Positions 33,801 to 35,426 of a stretch of 64,000 nucleotides of DNA are shown here, piece by piece. The translations under genes and the position numbers were made by a program. This stretch comes from Loxodes magnus (lineage: Eukaryota; Ciliophora; Karyorelictea; Loxodida; Loxodidae), in contig CAMPDV010000129.1 in assembly GCA_946699065.1 (NCBI GenBank), positions 558,001 through 622,000 on the forward strand, read 5' to 3'. Below the pieces are notes generated by a model. It did no database searches, was not told where the DNA came from, and was given only the letters and a program-made list of their open reading frames with translations. The first letter of the stretch is position 1. Every line of letters starts with the position of its first letter.

Positions 33801-35426
33801 TTCATTATCTCCGGAAGTTCTGATAACTCTATCAAAGTCTGGGATTTCCAGACTGGAAGTTGTACTCGGACATTAAGTGGACATTCCTCTGGAGTTTATT
33901 CGGTTGCGATCTCCAATGATCAGAAGTTCATTATCTCCGGAAGTGATGATCACTCTATCAAAGTCTGTGATTTCCAGACTGGAAGTTGTACTAGGACATT
34001 AAGTGGACATTCCTCTTTAGTTAATTCGGTGGCGATCTCCAATGATCAGAAGTTCATTATCTCCGGAAGTTCTGATAACTCTATCAAAGTCTGGGATTTC
34101 CAGACTGGAAGTTGTACTAGGACATTAAGTGGACATTCCTCAAGAGTTATTTCGGTTGCGATCTCCAATGATCAGAAGTTCATTATCTCCGGAAGTAGAG
34201 ATAACTCTATCAAAGTCTGGGATTTCCAGACTGGAAGTTGTACTCGGACATTAAGGGGACATTCCAAGGCAGTTATTTCGGTTGCGATCTCCAATGATCA
34301 GAAGTTCATTATCTCCGGAAGTTCTGATAACTCTATCAAAGTCTGGGATTTCCAGACTGGAAGTTGTACTCGGACATTAAGTGGACATTCCTCTGGAGTT
34401 TATTCGGTCGCGATCTCCAATGATCAGAAGTTCATTATCTCCGGAAGTGATGATCACTCTATCAAAGTCTGGGATTTCCAGACTGGAAGTTGTACTCGGA
34501 CATTAAGGGGACATTCCAAGGCAGTTATTTCGGTTGCGATCTCCAATGATCAGAAGTTCATTATCTCCGGTAGTTCTGATAACTCTATCAAAGTCTGGGA
34601 TTTCCAGACTGGAAGTTGTACTCGGACATTAAGTGGACATTCCTCTGGAGTTTATTCGGTTGCGATCTCCAATGATCAGAAGTTCATTATCTCCGGAAGT
34701 TCTGATAACTCTATCAAAGTCTGGGATTTCCAGACTGGAAGTTGTACTAGGACATTAAGTGGACTCTCCAAGGCAGATATTTCGGTTGCGATCTCCAATG
34801 ATCAGAAGTTCATTATCTCCGGAAGTTGAGATAACTCTATCAAAGTCTTGGATTTCCAGACTGGAAGTTGTACTCGGACATTAAGTGGACATTCCTCTGG
34901 AGTTTATTCGGTTGCGATCTCCAATGATCAGAAGTTCATTATCTCCGGAAGTGATGATAACTCTATCAAAGTCTGGGATTTCCAGACTGGAAGTTGTACT
35001 CGGACATTAAGTGGACATTCCTCTTTAGTTAATTCGGTTGCGATCTCCAATGATCAGAAGTTCATTATCTCCGGTAGTTCTGATAACTCTATCAAAGACT
35101 GGGATTTCCAGACTGGAAGTTGTACTCGGACATTAAGTGGACATTCCTCAAGAGTTTATTCGGTTGCGATCTCCAATGATCAGAAGTTCATTATCTCCGG
35201 AAGTTCTGATAACTCTATCAAAGTCTGTGATTTCCAGACTGGAAGTTGTACTCGGACATTAAGGGGACATTCCAAGGCAGTTATTTCGGTTGCGATCTCC
35301 AATGATCAGAAGTTCATTATCTCCGGAAGTTCTGATAACTCTATCAAAGTCTGGGATTTCCAGACTGGAAGTTGTACTAGGACATTAAGTGGACATTCCT
35401 CAAGAGTTATTTCGGTTGCGATCTCC
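3..35426 (+). CDS. Giant WD40-repeat reading frame, upstream part, partial at both ends, with 31 in-phase TGA codons
   Basis: This is the continuous phase that reads the WD40 blade unit from the window's left edge to the frame change at 35427. It would encode about 11,800 residues if TGA is read as sense. All blades share the same scaffold and differ mainly at residues 5, 7 and 23. It has no start codon in the window, because there is no in-phase ATG and the apparent TTG and GTG starts lie inside the repeat. No signal peptide, membrane segment or non-WD40 domain is seen. WD40 propellers are known as protein-interaction platforms; no partner or catalytic role can be inferred here. Alternatives are a pseudogene, or a silent donor array for an expressed WD40 gene elsewhere. 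The stop-free stretches are listed separately. Confidence 0.55.
810..1565 (+). CDS. WD40 blades, six units, TGA to TGA
   Basis: This is a six-blade stretch bounded by TGA at 807 and 1563. It contains the only T5/S7 blade seen in the window (ACA at 1257-1259, AGT at 1263-1265), which also uses a unique TCA for Ser8. It also holds the only two CTT leucines at codon 23 (1185-1187 and 1311-1313), in adjacent blades, which suggests a recent local one-unit duplication. The apparent GTG start at 1143 is Val9 of a blade. One blade has Cys30 instead of Trp30. Confidence 0.5.
   Translation, partial: DNSIKVWDFQTGSCTRTLSGHSSYVYSVAISNDQKFIISGSSDNSIKVWDFQTGSCTRTLSGHSSGVYSVAISNDQKFIISGSRDNSIKVWDFQTGSCTRTLSGHSSLVNSVAISNDQKFIISGSLDNSIKVWDFQTGSCTRTLSGHSSTVSSVAISNDQKFIISGSLDNSIKVCDFQTGSCTRTLSGHSSLVNSVAISNDQKFIISGSLDNSIKVWDFQTGSCTRTLSGHSSYVYSVAISNDQKFIISGS
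1566..1817 (+). CDS. WD40 blades, two units between TGA codons
   Basis: Two blades lie between TGA at 1563 and 1815. Both bounding TGAs follow Y5/Y7 blades and precede Leu30 (TTG). The stretch looks like a duplicate of the 306 region, where the same Leu30, R5/N7, L23 order occurs. Confidence 0.45.
   Translation, partial: DNSIKVLDFQTGSCTRTLSGHSSRVNSVAISNDQKFIISGSLDNSIKVWDFQTGSCTRTLSGHSSYVYSVAISNDQKFIISGS
1818..3455 (+). CDS. WD40 blades, 13 units, TGA to TGA
   Basis: Thirteen blades are bounded by TGA at 1815 and 3453. They include a D23/H25 blade with Tyr31 (WYF instead of WDF), an R42 junction followed by an ordinary SSL cassette near 2250, and the first blades in the window with the RLSKAD cassette (near 2385, 3009 and 3386). 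RLSKAD replaces the Gly-His dipeptide with Arg-Leu. Ser3 is Phe at 2637-2639. The final TGA follows an RLSKAD blade and precedes Leu30. Confidence 0.55.
   Translation, partial: DNSIKVLDFQTGSCTRTLSGHSSLVNSVAISNDQKFIISGSDDHSIKVWYFQTGSCTRTLSGHSSGVYSVAISNDQKFIISGSSDNSIKVWDFQTGSCTRTLSGHSSLVNSVAISNDQKFIISGSRDNSIKVWDFQTGSCTRTLRGHSSLVNSVAISNDQKFIISGSLDNSIKVWDFQTGSCTRTLSRLSKADISVAISNDQKFIISGSLDNSIKVWDFQTGSCTRTLSGHSSGVYSVAISNDQKFIISGSSDNSIKVWDFQTGSCTRTLSGHFSLVNSVAISNDQKFIISGSRDNSIKVWDFQTGSCTRTLSGHSSGVYSVAISNDQKFIISGSSDNSIKVWDFQTGSCTRTLSGHSSGVYSVAISNDQKFIISGSDDHSIKVWDFQTGSCTRTLSRLSKADISVAISNDQKFIISGSDDHSIKVWDFQTGSCTRTLSGHSSGVYSVAISNDQKFIISGSRDNSIKVWDFQTGSCTRTLRGHSKAVISVAISNDQKFIISGSDDHSIKVWDFQTGSCTRTLSRLSKADISVAISNDQKFIISGS
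3456..7613 (+). CDS. WD40 blades, 33 units, long stop-free stretch
   Basis: Thirty-three blades run between TGA at 3453 and 7611. The stretch mixes R23/N25, D23/H25 and S23/N25 loops with L5/N7, R5/N7 and G5/Y7 faces. Three RLSKAD blades and two R42-SKAV blades are present. A three-unit string starting with a D23/H25/Tyr31 blade near 4081 recurs near 5845, an offset of 14 units. One blade has Tyr25 (TAC at 5097-5099), unique in the window. The apparent start at 3474 is the TTG of Leu30. Confidence 0.58.
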   Translation, partial: DNSIKVLDFQTGSCTRTLSGHSSLVNSVAISNDQKFIISGSRDNSIKVWDFQTGSCTRTLSGHSSRVNSVAISNDQKFIISGSSDNSIKVWDFQTGSCTRTLSGHSSLVNSVAISNDQKFIISGSRDNSIKVWDFQTGSCTRTLSGHSSGVYSVAISNDQKFIISGSDDHSIKVWYFQTGSCTRTLSGHSSLVNSVAISNDQKFIISGSDDHSIKVWYFQTGSCTRTLSGHSSRVNSVAISNDQKFIISGSRDNSIKVWDFQTGSCTRTLSGHSSLVNSVAISNDQKFIISGSRDNSIKVWDFQTGSCTRTLSGHSSGVYSVAISNDQKFIISGSDDHSIKVCDFQTGSCTRTLSRLSKADISVAISNDQKFIISGSDDHSIKVWDFQTGSCTRTLSGHSSGVYSVAISNDQKFIISGSRDNSIKVWDFQTGSCTRTLRGHSKAVISVAISNDQKFIISGSSDNSIKVWDFQTGSCTRTLSGHSSEVYSVAISNDQKFIISGSSDNSIKVCDFQTGSCTRTLSGHSSGVYSVAISNDQKFIISGSSDYSIKVCDFQTGSCTRTLSRLSKADISVAISNDQKFIISGSDDHSIKVWDFQTGSCTRTLSGHSSGVYSVAISNDQKFIISGSSDNSIKVWDFQTGSCTRTLSRLSKADISVAISNDQKFIISGSDDHSIKVWDFQTGSCTRTLSGHSSGVYSVAISNDQKFIISGSRDNSIKVWDFQTGSCTRTLSGHSSGVYSVAISNDQKFIISGSDDHSIKDWDFQTGSCTRTLSGHSSLVNSVAISNDQKFIISGSDDHSIKVWYFQTGSCTRTLSGHSSRVNSVAISNDQKFIISGSRDNSIKVWDFQTGSCTRTLSGHSSLVNSVAISNDQKFIISGSRDNSIKVWDFQTGSCTRTLSGHSSEVYSVAISNDQKFIISGSDDHSIKVWYFQTGSCTRTLSGHSSLVNSVAISNDQKFIISGSRDNSIKVWDFQTGSCTRTLSGHSSLVNSVAISNDQKFIISGSDDHSIKVWDFQTGSCTRTLSGHSSGVYSVAISNDQKFIISGSRDNSIKVWDFQTGSCTRTLRGHSKAVISVAISNDQKFIISGSLDNSIKVWDFQTGSCTRTLSGHSSLVNSVAISNDQKFIISGSDDHSIKDWDFQTGSCTRTLSGHSSLVNSVAISNDQKFIISGSDDNSIKVWDFQTGSCTRTLSGHSSGVNSVAISNDQKFIISGSLDNSIKVWDFQTGSCTRTLSGHSSLVNSVAISNDQKFIISGSSDNSIKVWDFQTGSCTRTLSGHSSGVYSVAISNDQKFIISGSSDNSIKVWDFQTGSCTRTLSGHSSGVYSVAISNDQKFIISGSSDNSIKVWDFQTGSCTRTLSGHSSYVYSVAISNDQKFIISGS
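7614..8999 (+). CDS. WD40 blades, TGA-rich cluster (TGA at 7863, 8241, 8493, 8997)
   Basis: Eleven blades are split into runs of 2, 3, 2 and 4 units. The pattern R5/N7, R23, Y5/Y7, TGA, Leu30, L5/N7, R23 occurs twice with a five-unit (630-bp) offset, 7614-8243 against 8244-8700. This makes it a tandem duplication that carried its TGA with it. A GGT codon for Gly21 near 8741 marks the start of a block found again at 10505 and 12897. Confidence 0.5.
9000..10259 (+). CDS. WD40 blades, 10 units, first copy of a repeated block
   Basis: Ten blades lie between TGA at 8997 and 10257. Four RLSKAD blades alternate with D23/H25 and R23/N25 blades, including two with Asp29 (KDW instead of KVW). The GTG at 9081, which looks like a start, is Val9. 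This whole run is repeated in the 10764-12653 stretch, 1,764 bp downstream. Confidence 0.55.
   Translation, partial: DNSIKVWDFQTGSCTRTLSGHSSLVNSVAISNDQKFIISGSDDHSIKDWDFQTGSCTRTLSRLSKADISVAISNDQKFIISGSRDNSIKVWDFQTGSCTRTLSGHSSLVNSVAISNDQKFIISGSRDNSIKVWDFQTGSCTRTLSGHSSGVYSVAISNDQKFIISGSRDNSIKVWDFQTGSCTRTLSRLSKADISVAISNDQKFIISGSDDHSIKVWDFQTGSCTRTLSGHSSGVNSVAISNDQKFIISGSSDNSIKVWDFQTGSCTRTLSRLSKADISVAISNDQKFIISGSDDHSIKVWDFQTGSCTRTLSGHSSGVNSVAISNDQKFIISGSRDNSIKVWDFQTGSCTRTLSGHSSGVYSVAISNDQKFIISGSDDHSIKDWDFQTGSCTRTLSRLSKADISVAISNDQKFIISGS
10260..10763 (+). CDS. WD40 blades, four units, duplicate of 8496-8999
   Basis: The blade order, variant residues and Gly21 GGT marker match the 8496-8999 run, including the rare D23/H25 blade with Leu30 (near 10654, compared with 8890). 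The run is bounded by TGA at 10257 and 10761. Confidence 0.5.
   Translation, partial: DNSIKVLDFQTGSCTRTLSGHSSLVNSVAISNDQKFIISGSRDNSIKVWDFQTGSCTRTLSGHSSLVNSVAISNDQKFIISGSDDHSIKDWDFQTGSCTRTLSGHSSGVYSVAISNDQKFIISGSDDHSIKVLDFQTGSCTRTLSGHSSLVNSVAISNDQKFIISGS
10764..12653 (+). CDS. WD40 blades, 15 units, TGA to TGA
   Basis: The first ten or so blades copy 9000-10259. The copy departs near 12021, where a D23/H25/Tyr31 blade appears instead of TGA-Leu30. The following string (R5/N7, R23, L5/N7, R23, G5/Y7, D23/H25) matches strings at 4081 and 5845. The stretch is therefore a mosaic of two older blocks. It ends with a Y5/Y7 blade and TGA at 12651. Confidence 0.55.
   Translation, partial: DNSIKVWDFQTGSCTRTLSGHSSLVNSVAISNDQKFIISGSDDHSIKDWDFQTGSCTRTLSRLSKADISVAISNDQKFIISGSRDNSIKVWDFQTGSCTRTLSGHSSLVNSVAISNDQKFIISGSRDNSIKVWDFQTGSCTRTLSGHSSGVYSVAISNDQKFIISGSRDNSIKVWDFQTGSCTRTLSRLSKADISVAISNDQKFIISGSDDHSIKVWDFQTGSCTRTLSGHSSGVNSVAISNDQKFIISGSSDNSIKVWDFQTGSCTRTLSRLSKADISVAISNDQKFIISGSDDHSIKVWDFQTGSCTRTLSGHSSGVNSVAISNDQKFIISGSRDNSIKVWDFQTGSCTRTLSGHSSGVYSVAISNDQKFIISGSDDHSIKDWDFQTGSCTRTLSRLSKADISVAISNDQKFIISGSDDHSIKVWYFQTGSCTRTLSGHSSRVNSVAISNDQKFIISGSRDNSIKVWDFQTGSCTRTLSGHSSLVNSVAISNDQKFIISGSRDNSIKVWDFQTGSCTRTLSGHSSGVYSVAISNDQKFIISGSDDHSIKVWYFQTGSCTRTLSGHSSLVNSVAISNDQKFIISGSRDNSIKVWDFQTGSCTRTLSGHSSYVYSVAISNDQKFIISGS
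12654..13409 (+). CDS. WD40 blades, six units, partial third copy of the 8.5-kb block
   Basis: The stretch opens with TTG-Leu30 after TGA and then repeats the first three blades of the 8496 and 10260 runs, including Gly21 GGT near 12897. It then diverges into S23, Y5/Y7 and L23 blades. It ends with an Asp29 blade, an RLSKAD blade and TGA at 13407. Confidence 0.5.
   Translation, partial: DNSIKVLDFQTGSCTRTLSGHSSLVNSVAISNDQKFIISGSRDNSIKVWDFQTGSCTRTLSGHSSLVNSVAISNDQKFIISGSDDHSIKDWDFQTGSCTRTLSGHSSGVYSVAISNDQKFIISGSSDNSIKVWDFQTGSCTRTLSGHSSYVYSVAISNDQKFIISGSLDNSIKVWDFQTGSCTRTLSGHSSLVNSVAISNDQKFIISGSDDHSIKDWDFQTGSCTRTLSRLSKADISVAISNDQKFIISGS
13410..13913 (+). CDS. WD40 blades, four units at a composition boundary
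   Basis: Four blades lie between TGA at 13407 and 13911. The R5/I7 face appears here for the first time in the window, next to an R42-SKAV blade. Both become common in the region that follows. The stretch marks the change from the L5/N7-rich zone to the SKAV-rich zone. Confidence 0.5.
   Translation, partial: DNSIKVWDFQTGSCTRTLSGHSSGVNSVAISNDQKFIISGSDDHSIKVWDFQTGSCTRTLRGHSKAVISVAISNDQKFIISGSSDNSIKVWDFQTGSCTRTLSGHSSRVISVAISNDQKFIISGSDDHSIKVWDFQTGSCTRTLSGHSSYVYSVAISNDQKFIISGS
13914..20717 (+). CDS. WD40 blades, 54 units, second-longest TGA-free run
   Basis: This is a 6.8-kb frame free of TGA, encoding about 2,260 residues. It consists mostly of two head-to-tail copies of a 19-unit block (13937-16330 and 16331-18740), followed by a six-unit block present nearly twice (18885-20190). 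R42-SKAV and GLSKAD blades dominate, with D23/H25 and S23 loops. A marker Phe41 (TTT at 14469 and 16863) identifies equivalent blades in the two copies. The apparent start at 13932 is TTG of Leu30. It ends at TGA 20715 after a G5/Y7 blade. Confidence 0.6.
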   Translation, partial: DNSIKVLDFQTGSCTRTLSGHSKAVISVAISNDQKFIISGSLDNSIKVWDFQTGSCTRTLSGHSSGVYSVAISNDQKFIISGSDDNSIKVWDFQTGSCTRTLSRLSKADISVAISNDQKFIISGSDDHSIKDWDFQTGSCTRTLSGHSSRVISVAISNDQKFIISGSDDHSIKVWDFQTGSCTRTFRGHSKAVISVAISNDQKFIISGSDDHSIKVWDFQTGSCTRTLRGHSKAVISVAISNDQKFIISGSDDHSIKVWDFQTGSCTRTLRGHSKAVISVAISNDQKFIISGSSDNSIKVWDFQTGSCTRTLSGHSSGVYSVAISNDQKFIISGSRDNSIKVWDFQTGSCTRTLRGHSKAVISVAISNDQKFIISGSSDHSIKVWDFQTGSCTRTLSGLSKADISVAISNDQKFIISGSSDNSIKVWDFQTGSCTRTLSGHSSRVISVAISNDQKFIISGSDDHSIKVWDFQTGSCTRTLSGLSKADISVAISNDQKFIISGSRDNSIKVWDFQTGSCTRTLSGHSSLVNSVAISNDQKFIISGSDDHSIKDWDFQTGSCTRTLRGHSKAVISVAISNDQKFIISGSDDHSIKVWDFQTGSCTRTLSGHSSRVYSVAISNDQKFIISGSDDHSIKVWDFQTGSCTRTLRGHSSEVYSVAISNDQKFIISGSLDNSIKVWDFQTGSCTRTLRGHSKAVISVAISNDQKFIISGSDDHSIKVWDFQTGSCTRTLSGHSKAVISVAISNDQKFIISGSSDNSIKVWDFQTGSCTRTLSGHSSGVYSVAISNDQKFIISGSRDNSIKVWDFQTGSCTRTLSGHSKAVISVAISNDQKFIISGSLDNSIKVWDFQTGSCTRTLSGHSSGVYSVAISNDQKFIISGSDDNSIKVWDFQTGSCTRTLSRLSKADISVAISNDQKFIISGSDDHSIKDWDFQTGSCTRTLSGHSSRVISVAISNDQKFIISGSDDHSIKVWDFQTGSCTRTFRGHSKAVISVAISNDQKFIISGSDDHSIKVWDFQTGSCTRTLRGHSKAVISVAISNDQKFIISGSDDHSIKVWDFQTGSCTRTLRGHSKAVISVAISNDQKFIISGSSDNSIKVWDFQTGSCTRTLSGHSSGVYSVAISNDQKFIISGSRDNSIKVWDFQTGSCTRTLRGHSKAVISVAISNDQKFIISGSSDHSIKVWDFQTGSCTRTLSGLSKADISVAISNDQKFIISGSSDNSIKVWDFQTGSCTRTLSGHSSRVISVAISNDQKFIISGSDDHSIKVWDFQTGSCTRTLSGLSKADISVAISNDQKFIISGSRDNSIKVWDFQTGSCTRTLSGHSSLVNSVAISNDQKFIISGSDDHSIKDWDFQTGSCTRTLRGHSKAVISVAISNDQKFIISGSDDHSIKVWDFQTGSCTRTLSGHSSRVYSVAISNDQKFIISGSDDHSIKVWDFQTGSCTRTLRGHSSEVYSVAISNDQKFIISGSLDNSIKVWDFQTGSCTRTLRGHSKAVISVAISNDQKFIISGSDDHSIKVWDFQTGSCTRTLSGHSKAVISVAISNDQKFIISGSSDNSIKVWDFQTGSCTRTLSGHSSGVYSVAISNDQKFIISGSRDNSIKVWDFQTGSCTRTLRGHSKAVISVAISNDQKFIISGSRDNSIKVWDFQTGSCTRTLSGLSKADISVAISNDQKFIISGSRDNSIKVWDFQTGSCTRTLSGHSSYVNSVAISNDQKFIISGSRDNSIKVCDFQTGSCTRTLSGHSSLVNSVAISNDQKFIISGSSDNSIKVWDFQTGSCTRTLSGHSSRVISVAISNDQKFIISGSSDHSIKVWDFQTGSCTRTLSGLSKADISVAISNDQKFIISGSSDNSIKVWDFQTGSCTRTLSGHSSRVISVAISNDQKFIISGSDDHSIKVWDFQTGSCTRTLSGLSKADISVAISNDQKFIISGSRDNSIKVWDFQTGSCTRTLSGHSSYVNSVAISNDQKFIISGSRDNSIKVCDFQTGSCTRTLSGHSSLVNSVAISNDQKFIISGSSDNSIKVWDFQTGSCTRTLSGHSSRVISVAISNDQKFIISGSSDHSIKVWDFQTGSCTRTLSGLSKADISVAISNDQKFIISGSDDHSIKVWDFQTGSCTRTLSGHSSGVYSVAISNDQKFIISGSDDHSIKDWDFQTGSCTRTLSRLSKADISVAISNDQKFIISGSDDHSIKVWYFQTGSCTRTLSGHSSGVYSVAISNDQKFIISGSRDNSIKVWDFQTGSCTRTLSGHSSGVYSVAISNDQKFIISGS
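13937..18740 (+). repeat. 19-unit higher-order repeat, two tandem copies
   Basis: Copies at about 13937-16330 and 16331-18740 have a 2,394-bp offset. Shared markers include Phe41 (14469 and 16863) and Gly21 GGT. A third copy, one unit shorter, covers about 20830-21560. Confidence 0.9.
18885..20190 (+). repeat. Six-unit higher-order repeat, about 1.7 copies
   Basis: The order GLSKAD, R23, Y5/N7, R23-Cys30, L5/N7, S23, R5/I7, S23/H25 recurs at a 756-bp offset (for example 19021 and 19777). Confidence 0.83.
20718..23489 (+). CDS. WD40 blades, 22 units, partial third copy of the 19-unit block plus new blades
   Basis: Blades from about 20830 to 21560 follow the order of the 14.0-kb and 16.4-kb blocks, including Phe41 (TTT at 21273-21275). 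They have one fewer D23/H25-SKAV unit, so copy number of single blades changes between block copies. Two private changes are present: Gln15 to Leu by a double substitution (TTG at 21321-21323) and Thr38 to Asn (AAT at 21768-21770). The second half has Tyr31 blades and Asp29 blades. It ends at TGA 23487. Confidence 0.57.
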   Translation, partial: DNSIKVLDFQTGSCTRTLSGHSSLVNSVAISNDQKFIISGSLDNSIKVWDFQTGSCTRTLSGHSSGVYSVAISNDQKFIISGSSDNSIKVWDFQTGSCTRTLSRLSKADISVAISNDQKFIISGSDDHSIKDWDFQTGSCTRTLSGHSSRVISVAISNDQKFIISGSDDHSIKVWDFQTGSCTRTFRGHSKAVISVAISNDLKFIISGSDDHSIKVWDFQTGSCTRTLRGHSKAVISVAISNDQKFIISGSSDNSIKVWDFQTGSCTRTLSGHSSGVYSVAISNDQKFIISGSSDNSIKVWDFQTGSCTRTLSGHSSLVNSVAISNDQKFIISGSDDHSIKVWDFQTGSCNRTLSGHSSGVYSVAISNDQKFIISGSDDHSIKVWDFQTGSCTRTLRGHSKAVISVAISNDQKFIISGSDDHSIKVWDFQTGSCTRTLSGHSSGVYSVAISNDQKFIISGSDDHSIKVWDFQTGSCTRTLSGLSKADISVAISNDQKFIISGSDDHSIKVWYFQTGSCTRTLSGHSSGVYSVAISNDQKFIISGSSDNSIKVWDFQTGSCTRTLSGHSSGVYSVAISNDQKFIISGSSDHSIKVWDFQTGSCTRTLSGHSSYVNSVAISNDQKFIISGSRDNSIKVCDFQTGSCTRTLSGHSSLVNSVAISNDQKFIISGSLDNSIKVWDFQTGSCTRTLSGHSSRVISVAISNDQKFIISGSRDNSIKVWDFQTGSCTRTLSGLSKADISVAISNDQKFIISGSDDHSIKVWDFQTGSCTRTLSGHSSGVYSVAISNDQKFIISGSDDHSIKDWDFQTGSCTRTLSRLSKADISVAISNDQKFIISGSDDHSIKVWYFQTGSCTRTLRGHSSGVYSVAISNDQKFIISGSSDNSIKVWDFQTGSCTRTLSGHSSRVISVAISNDQKFIISGS
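23490..25379 (+). CDS. WD40 blades, 15 units, TGA to TGA
   Basis: Fifteen blades have mainly S23 or R23 loops and R5/I7, L5/N7 or G5/Y7 faces. Private changes are a synonymous AAA for Lys16 (23592-23594), Asp14 to Ala (GCT at 25098-25100) and a synonymous GTT for Val29 (25142-25144). Ser3 is Phe near 24308. The only GLSKAV chimera I noticed, joining the GL start to the SKAV tail, lies near 23925. Confidence 0.55.
   Translation, partial: DNSIKVWDFQTGSCTRTLSGHSSYVNSVAISNDQKFIISGSRDNSIKVCDFQTGSCTRTLSGHSSLVNSVAISNDQKFIISGSSDNSIKVWDFQTGSCTRTLSGHSSRVISVAISNDQKFIISGSRDNSIKVWDFQTGSCTRTLSGLSKAVISVAISNDQKFIISGSSDNSIKVWDFQTGSCTRTLSGHSSLVNSVAISNDQKFIISGSSDNSIKVWDFQTGSCTRTLSGHSSRVISVAISNDQKFIISGSRDNSIKVWDFQTGSCTRTLSGHFSRVISVAISNDQKFIISGSSDNSIKVWDFQTGSCTRTLSGHSSGVYSVAISNDQKFIISGSSDNSIKVWDFQTGSCTRTLSGHSSGVYSVAISNDQKFIISGSSDNSIKVWDFQTGSCTRTLSGHSSLVNSVAISNDQKFIISGSRDNSIKVWDFQTGSCTRTLSGLSKADISVAISNDQKFIISGSSDNSIKVWDFQTGSCTRTLSGHSSLVNSVAISNDQKFIISGSRDNSIKVWDFQTGSCTRTLSGHSSYVNSVAISNAQKFIISGSSDNSIKVCDFQTGSCTRTLSGHSSLVYSVAISNDQKFIISGSLDNSIKVWDFQTGSCTRTLSGHSSLVNSVAISNDQKFIISGS
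25380..26261 (+). CDS. WD40 blades, seven units, precursor of the 10-unit repeat
   Basis: The stretch contains the blade order R23, R42-SKAV, S23 (Gly21 GGT), G5/Y7, D23/H25, R42-SKAV, S23 (GGT), G5/Y7, R23, Y5/Y7, TGA. That order recurs 1,260 bp downstream and again near 29.8 kb. It ends at TGA 26259, followed by Leu30. Confidence 0.5.
   Translation, partial: DNSIKVWDFQTGSCTRTLSGHSSRVNSVAISNDQKFIISGSRDNSIKVWDFQTGSCTRTLSGHSSRVISVAISNDQKFIISGSRDNSIKVWDFQTGSCTRTLRGHSKAVISVAISNDQKFIISGSSDNSIKVWDFQTGSCTRTLSGHSSGVYSVAISNDQKFIISGSDDHSIKVWDFQTGSCTRTLRGHSKAVISVAISNDQKFIISGSSDNSIKVWDFQTGSCTRTLSGHSSGVYSVAISNDQKFIISGSRDNSIKVWDFQTGSCTRTLSGHSSYVYSVAISNDQKFIISGS
26262..27773 (+). CDS. WD40 blades, runs of 2, 8 and 2 units (TGA at 26511, 27519, 27771)
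   Basis: The two-unit runs 26262-26513 and 27522-27773 are identical in sequence pattern. Each starts with Leu30 and has L5/N7, S23, Cys30, L5/N7 and TGA followed by Cys30. The eight-unit run between them (26514-27521) begins with a Phe3 blade. This is the first copy of a region duplicated at 29160-30671. Confidence 0.52.
27774..29159 (+). CDS. WD40 blades, 11 units, TGA to TGA
   Basis: Three consecutive near-identical S23/G5/Y7 blades open the stretch. A rare Phe23 (TTT at 28527-28529) occurs after a SKAV blade; its only other occurrence is 2,898 bp downstream in the duplicate. A D23/H25 blade with Ser26 TCA and Cys30 lies near 28907. It ends at TGA 29157. Confidence 0.53.
   Translation, partial: DNSIKVCDFQTGSCTRTLSGHSSGVYSVAISNDQKFIISGSSDNSIKVWDFQTGSCTRTLSGHSSGVYSVAISNDQKFIISGSSDNSIKVWDFQTGSCTRTLSGHSSGVYSVAISNDQKFIISGSSDNSIKVWDFQTGSCTRTLSGHSSLVNSVAISNDQKFIISGSSDNSIKVWDFQTGSCTRTLSGHSSRVISVAISNDQKFIISGSRDNSIKVWDFQTGSCTRTLSGHSKAVISVAISNDQKFIISGSFDNSIKVWDFQTGSCTRTLSGHSSGVYSVAISNDQKFIISGSDDHSIKVWDFQTGSCTRTLSGHSSGVYSVAISNDQKFIISGSSDNSIKVWDFQTGSCTRTLSGHSSYVYSVAISNDQKFIISGSDDHSIKVCDFQTGSCTRTLSGHSSGVYSVAISNDQKFIISGSRDNSIKVWDFQTGSCTRTLSGHSSYVYSVAISNDQKFIISGS
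29160..30671 (+). CDS. WD40 blades, runs of 2, 8 and 2 units, duplicate of 26262-27773
   Basis: Blade order, TGA positions (29409, 30417, 30669), Phe3 and GGT markers match 26262-27773 at an offset of 2,898 bp. I found no difference by eye between the two translated copies. Confidence 0.52.
30672..32309 (+). CDS. WD40 blades, runs of 12 and 1 units (TGA at 32181 and 32307)
   Basis: The stretch duplicates 27774 onward, including Phe23 at 31425-31427. It departs near 31870, where a Y5/Y7 blade replaces the G5/Y7 blade of the first copy. The TGAs at 32181 and 32307 are in consecutive blades, the closest pair in the window, and both are followed by Leu30. Confidence 0.5.
32310..33569 (+). CDS. 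WD40 blades, 10 units, Cys30-rich
   Basis: Ten blades between TGA at 32307 and 33567. Six of them have Cys30 in place of Trp30. A private Lys7 (AAA at 33141-33143) follows a Tyr5. E5/Y7 faces start to become common here. The last blade has the GLSKAD cassette. Confidence 0.53.
   Translation, partial: DNSIKVLDFQTGSCTRTLSGHSSLVNSVAISNDQKFIISGSLDNSIKVWDFQTGSCTRTLSGHSSGVYSVAISNDQKFIISGSDDHSIKDWDFQTGSCTRTLSGHSSGVYSVAISNDQKFIISGSSDNSIKVWDFQTGSCTRTLSGHSSGVYSVAISNDQKFIISGSDDHSIKVCDFQTGSCTRTLSGHSSEVYSVAISNDQKFIISGSSDNSIKVCDFQTGSCTRTLSGHSSRVISVAISNDQKFIISGSSDNSIKVCDFQTGSCTRTLSGHSSYVKSVAISNDQKFIISGSRDNSIKVCDFQTGSCTRTLSGHSSEVYSVAISNDQKFIISGSSDNSIKVCDFQTGSCTRTLSGHSSGVYSVAISNDQKFIISGSSDNSIKVWDFQTGSCTRTLSGLSKADISVAISNDQKFIISGS
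33570..34829 (+). CDS. WD40 blades, 10 units, TGA to TGA
   Basis: Ten blades include one RLSKAD, two R42-SKAV and one GLSKAD cassette. Several repeat the order seen at 26.8-27.3 kb. A private synonymous GTC for Val9 lies at 34407-34409. It ends at TGA 34827 after the GLSKAD blade. Confidence 0.53.
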   Translation, partial: DNSIKVWDFQTGSCTRTLSGHSSGVYSVAISNDQKFIISGSSDNSIKVWDFQTGSCTRTLSRLSKADISVAISNDQKFIISGSSDNSIKVWDFQTGSCTRTLSGHSSGVYSVAISNDQKFIISGSDDHSIKVCDFQTGSCTRTLSGHSSLVNSVAISNDQKFIISGSSDNSIKVWDFQTGSCTRTLSGHSSRVISVAISNDQKFIISGSRDNSIKVWDFQTGSCTRTLRGHSKAVISVAISNDQKFIISGSSDNSIKVWDFQTGSCTRTLSGHSSGVYSVAISNDQKFIISGSDDHSIKVWDFQTGSCTRTLRGHSKAVISVAISNDQKFIISGSSDNSIKVWDFQTGSCTRTLSGHSSGVYSVAISNDQKFIISGSSDNSIKVWDFQTGSCTRTLSGLSKADISVAISNDQKFIISGS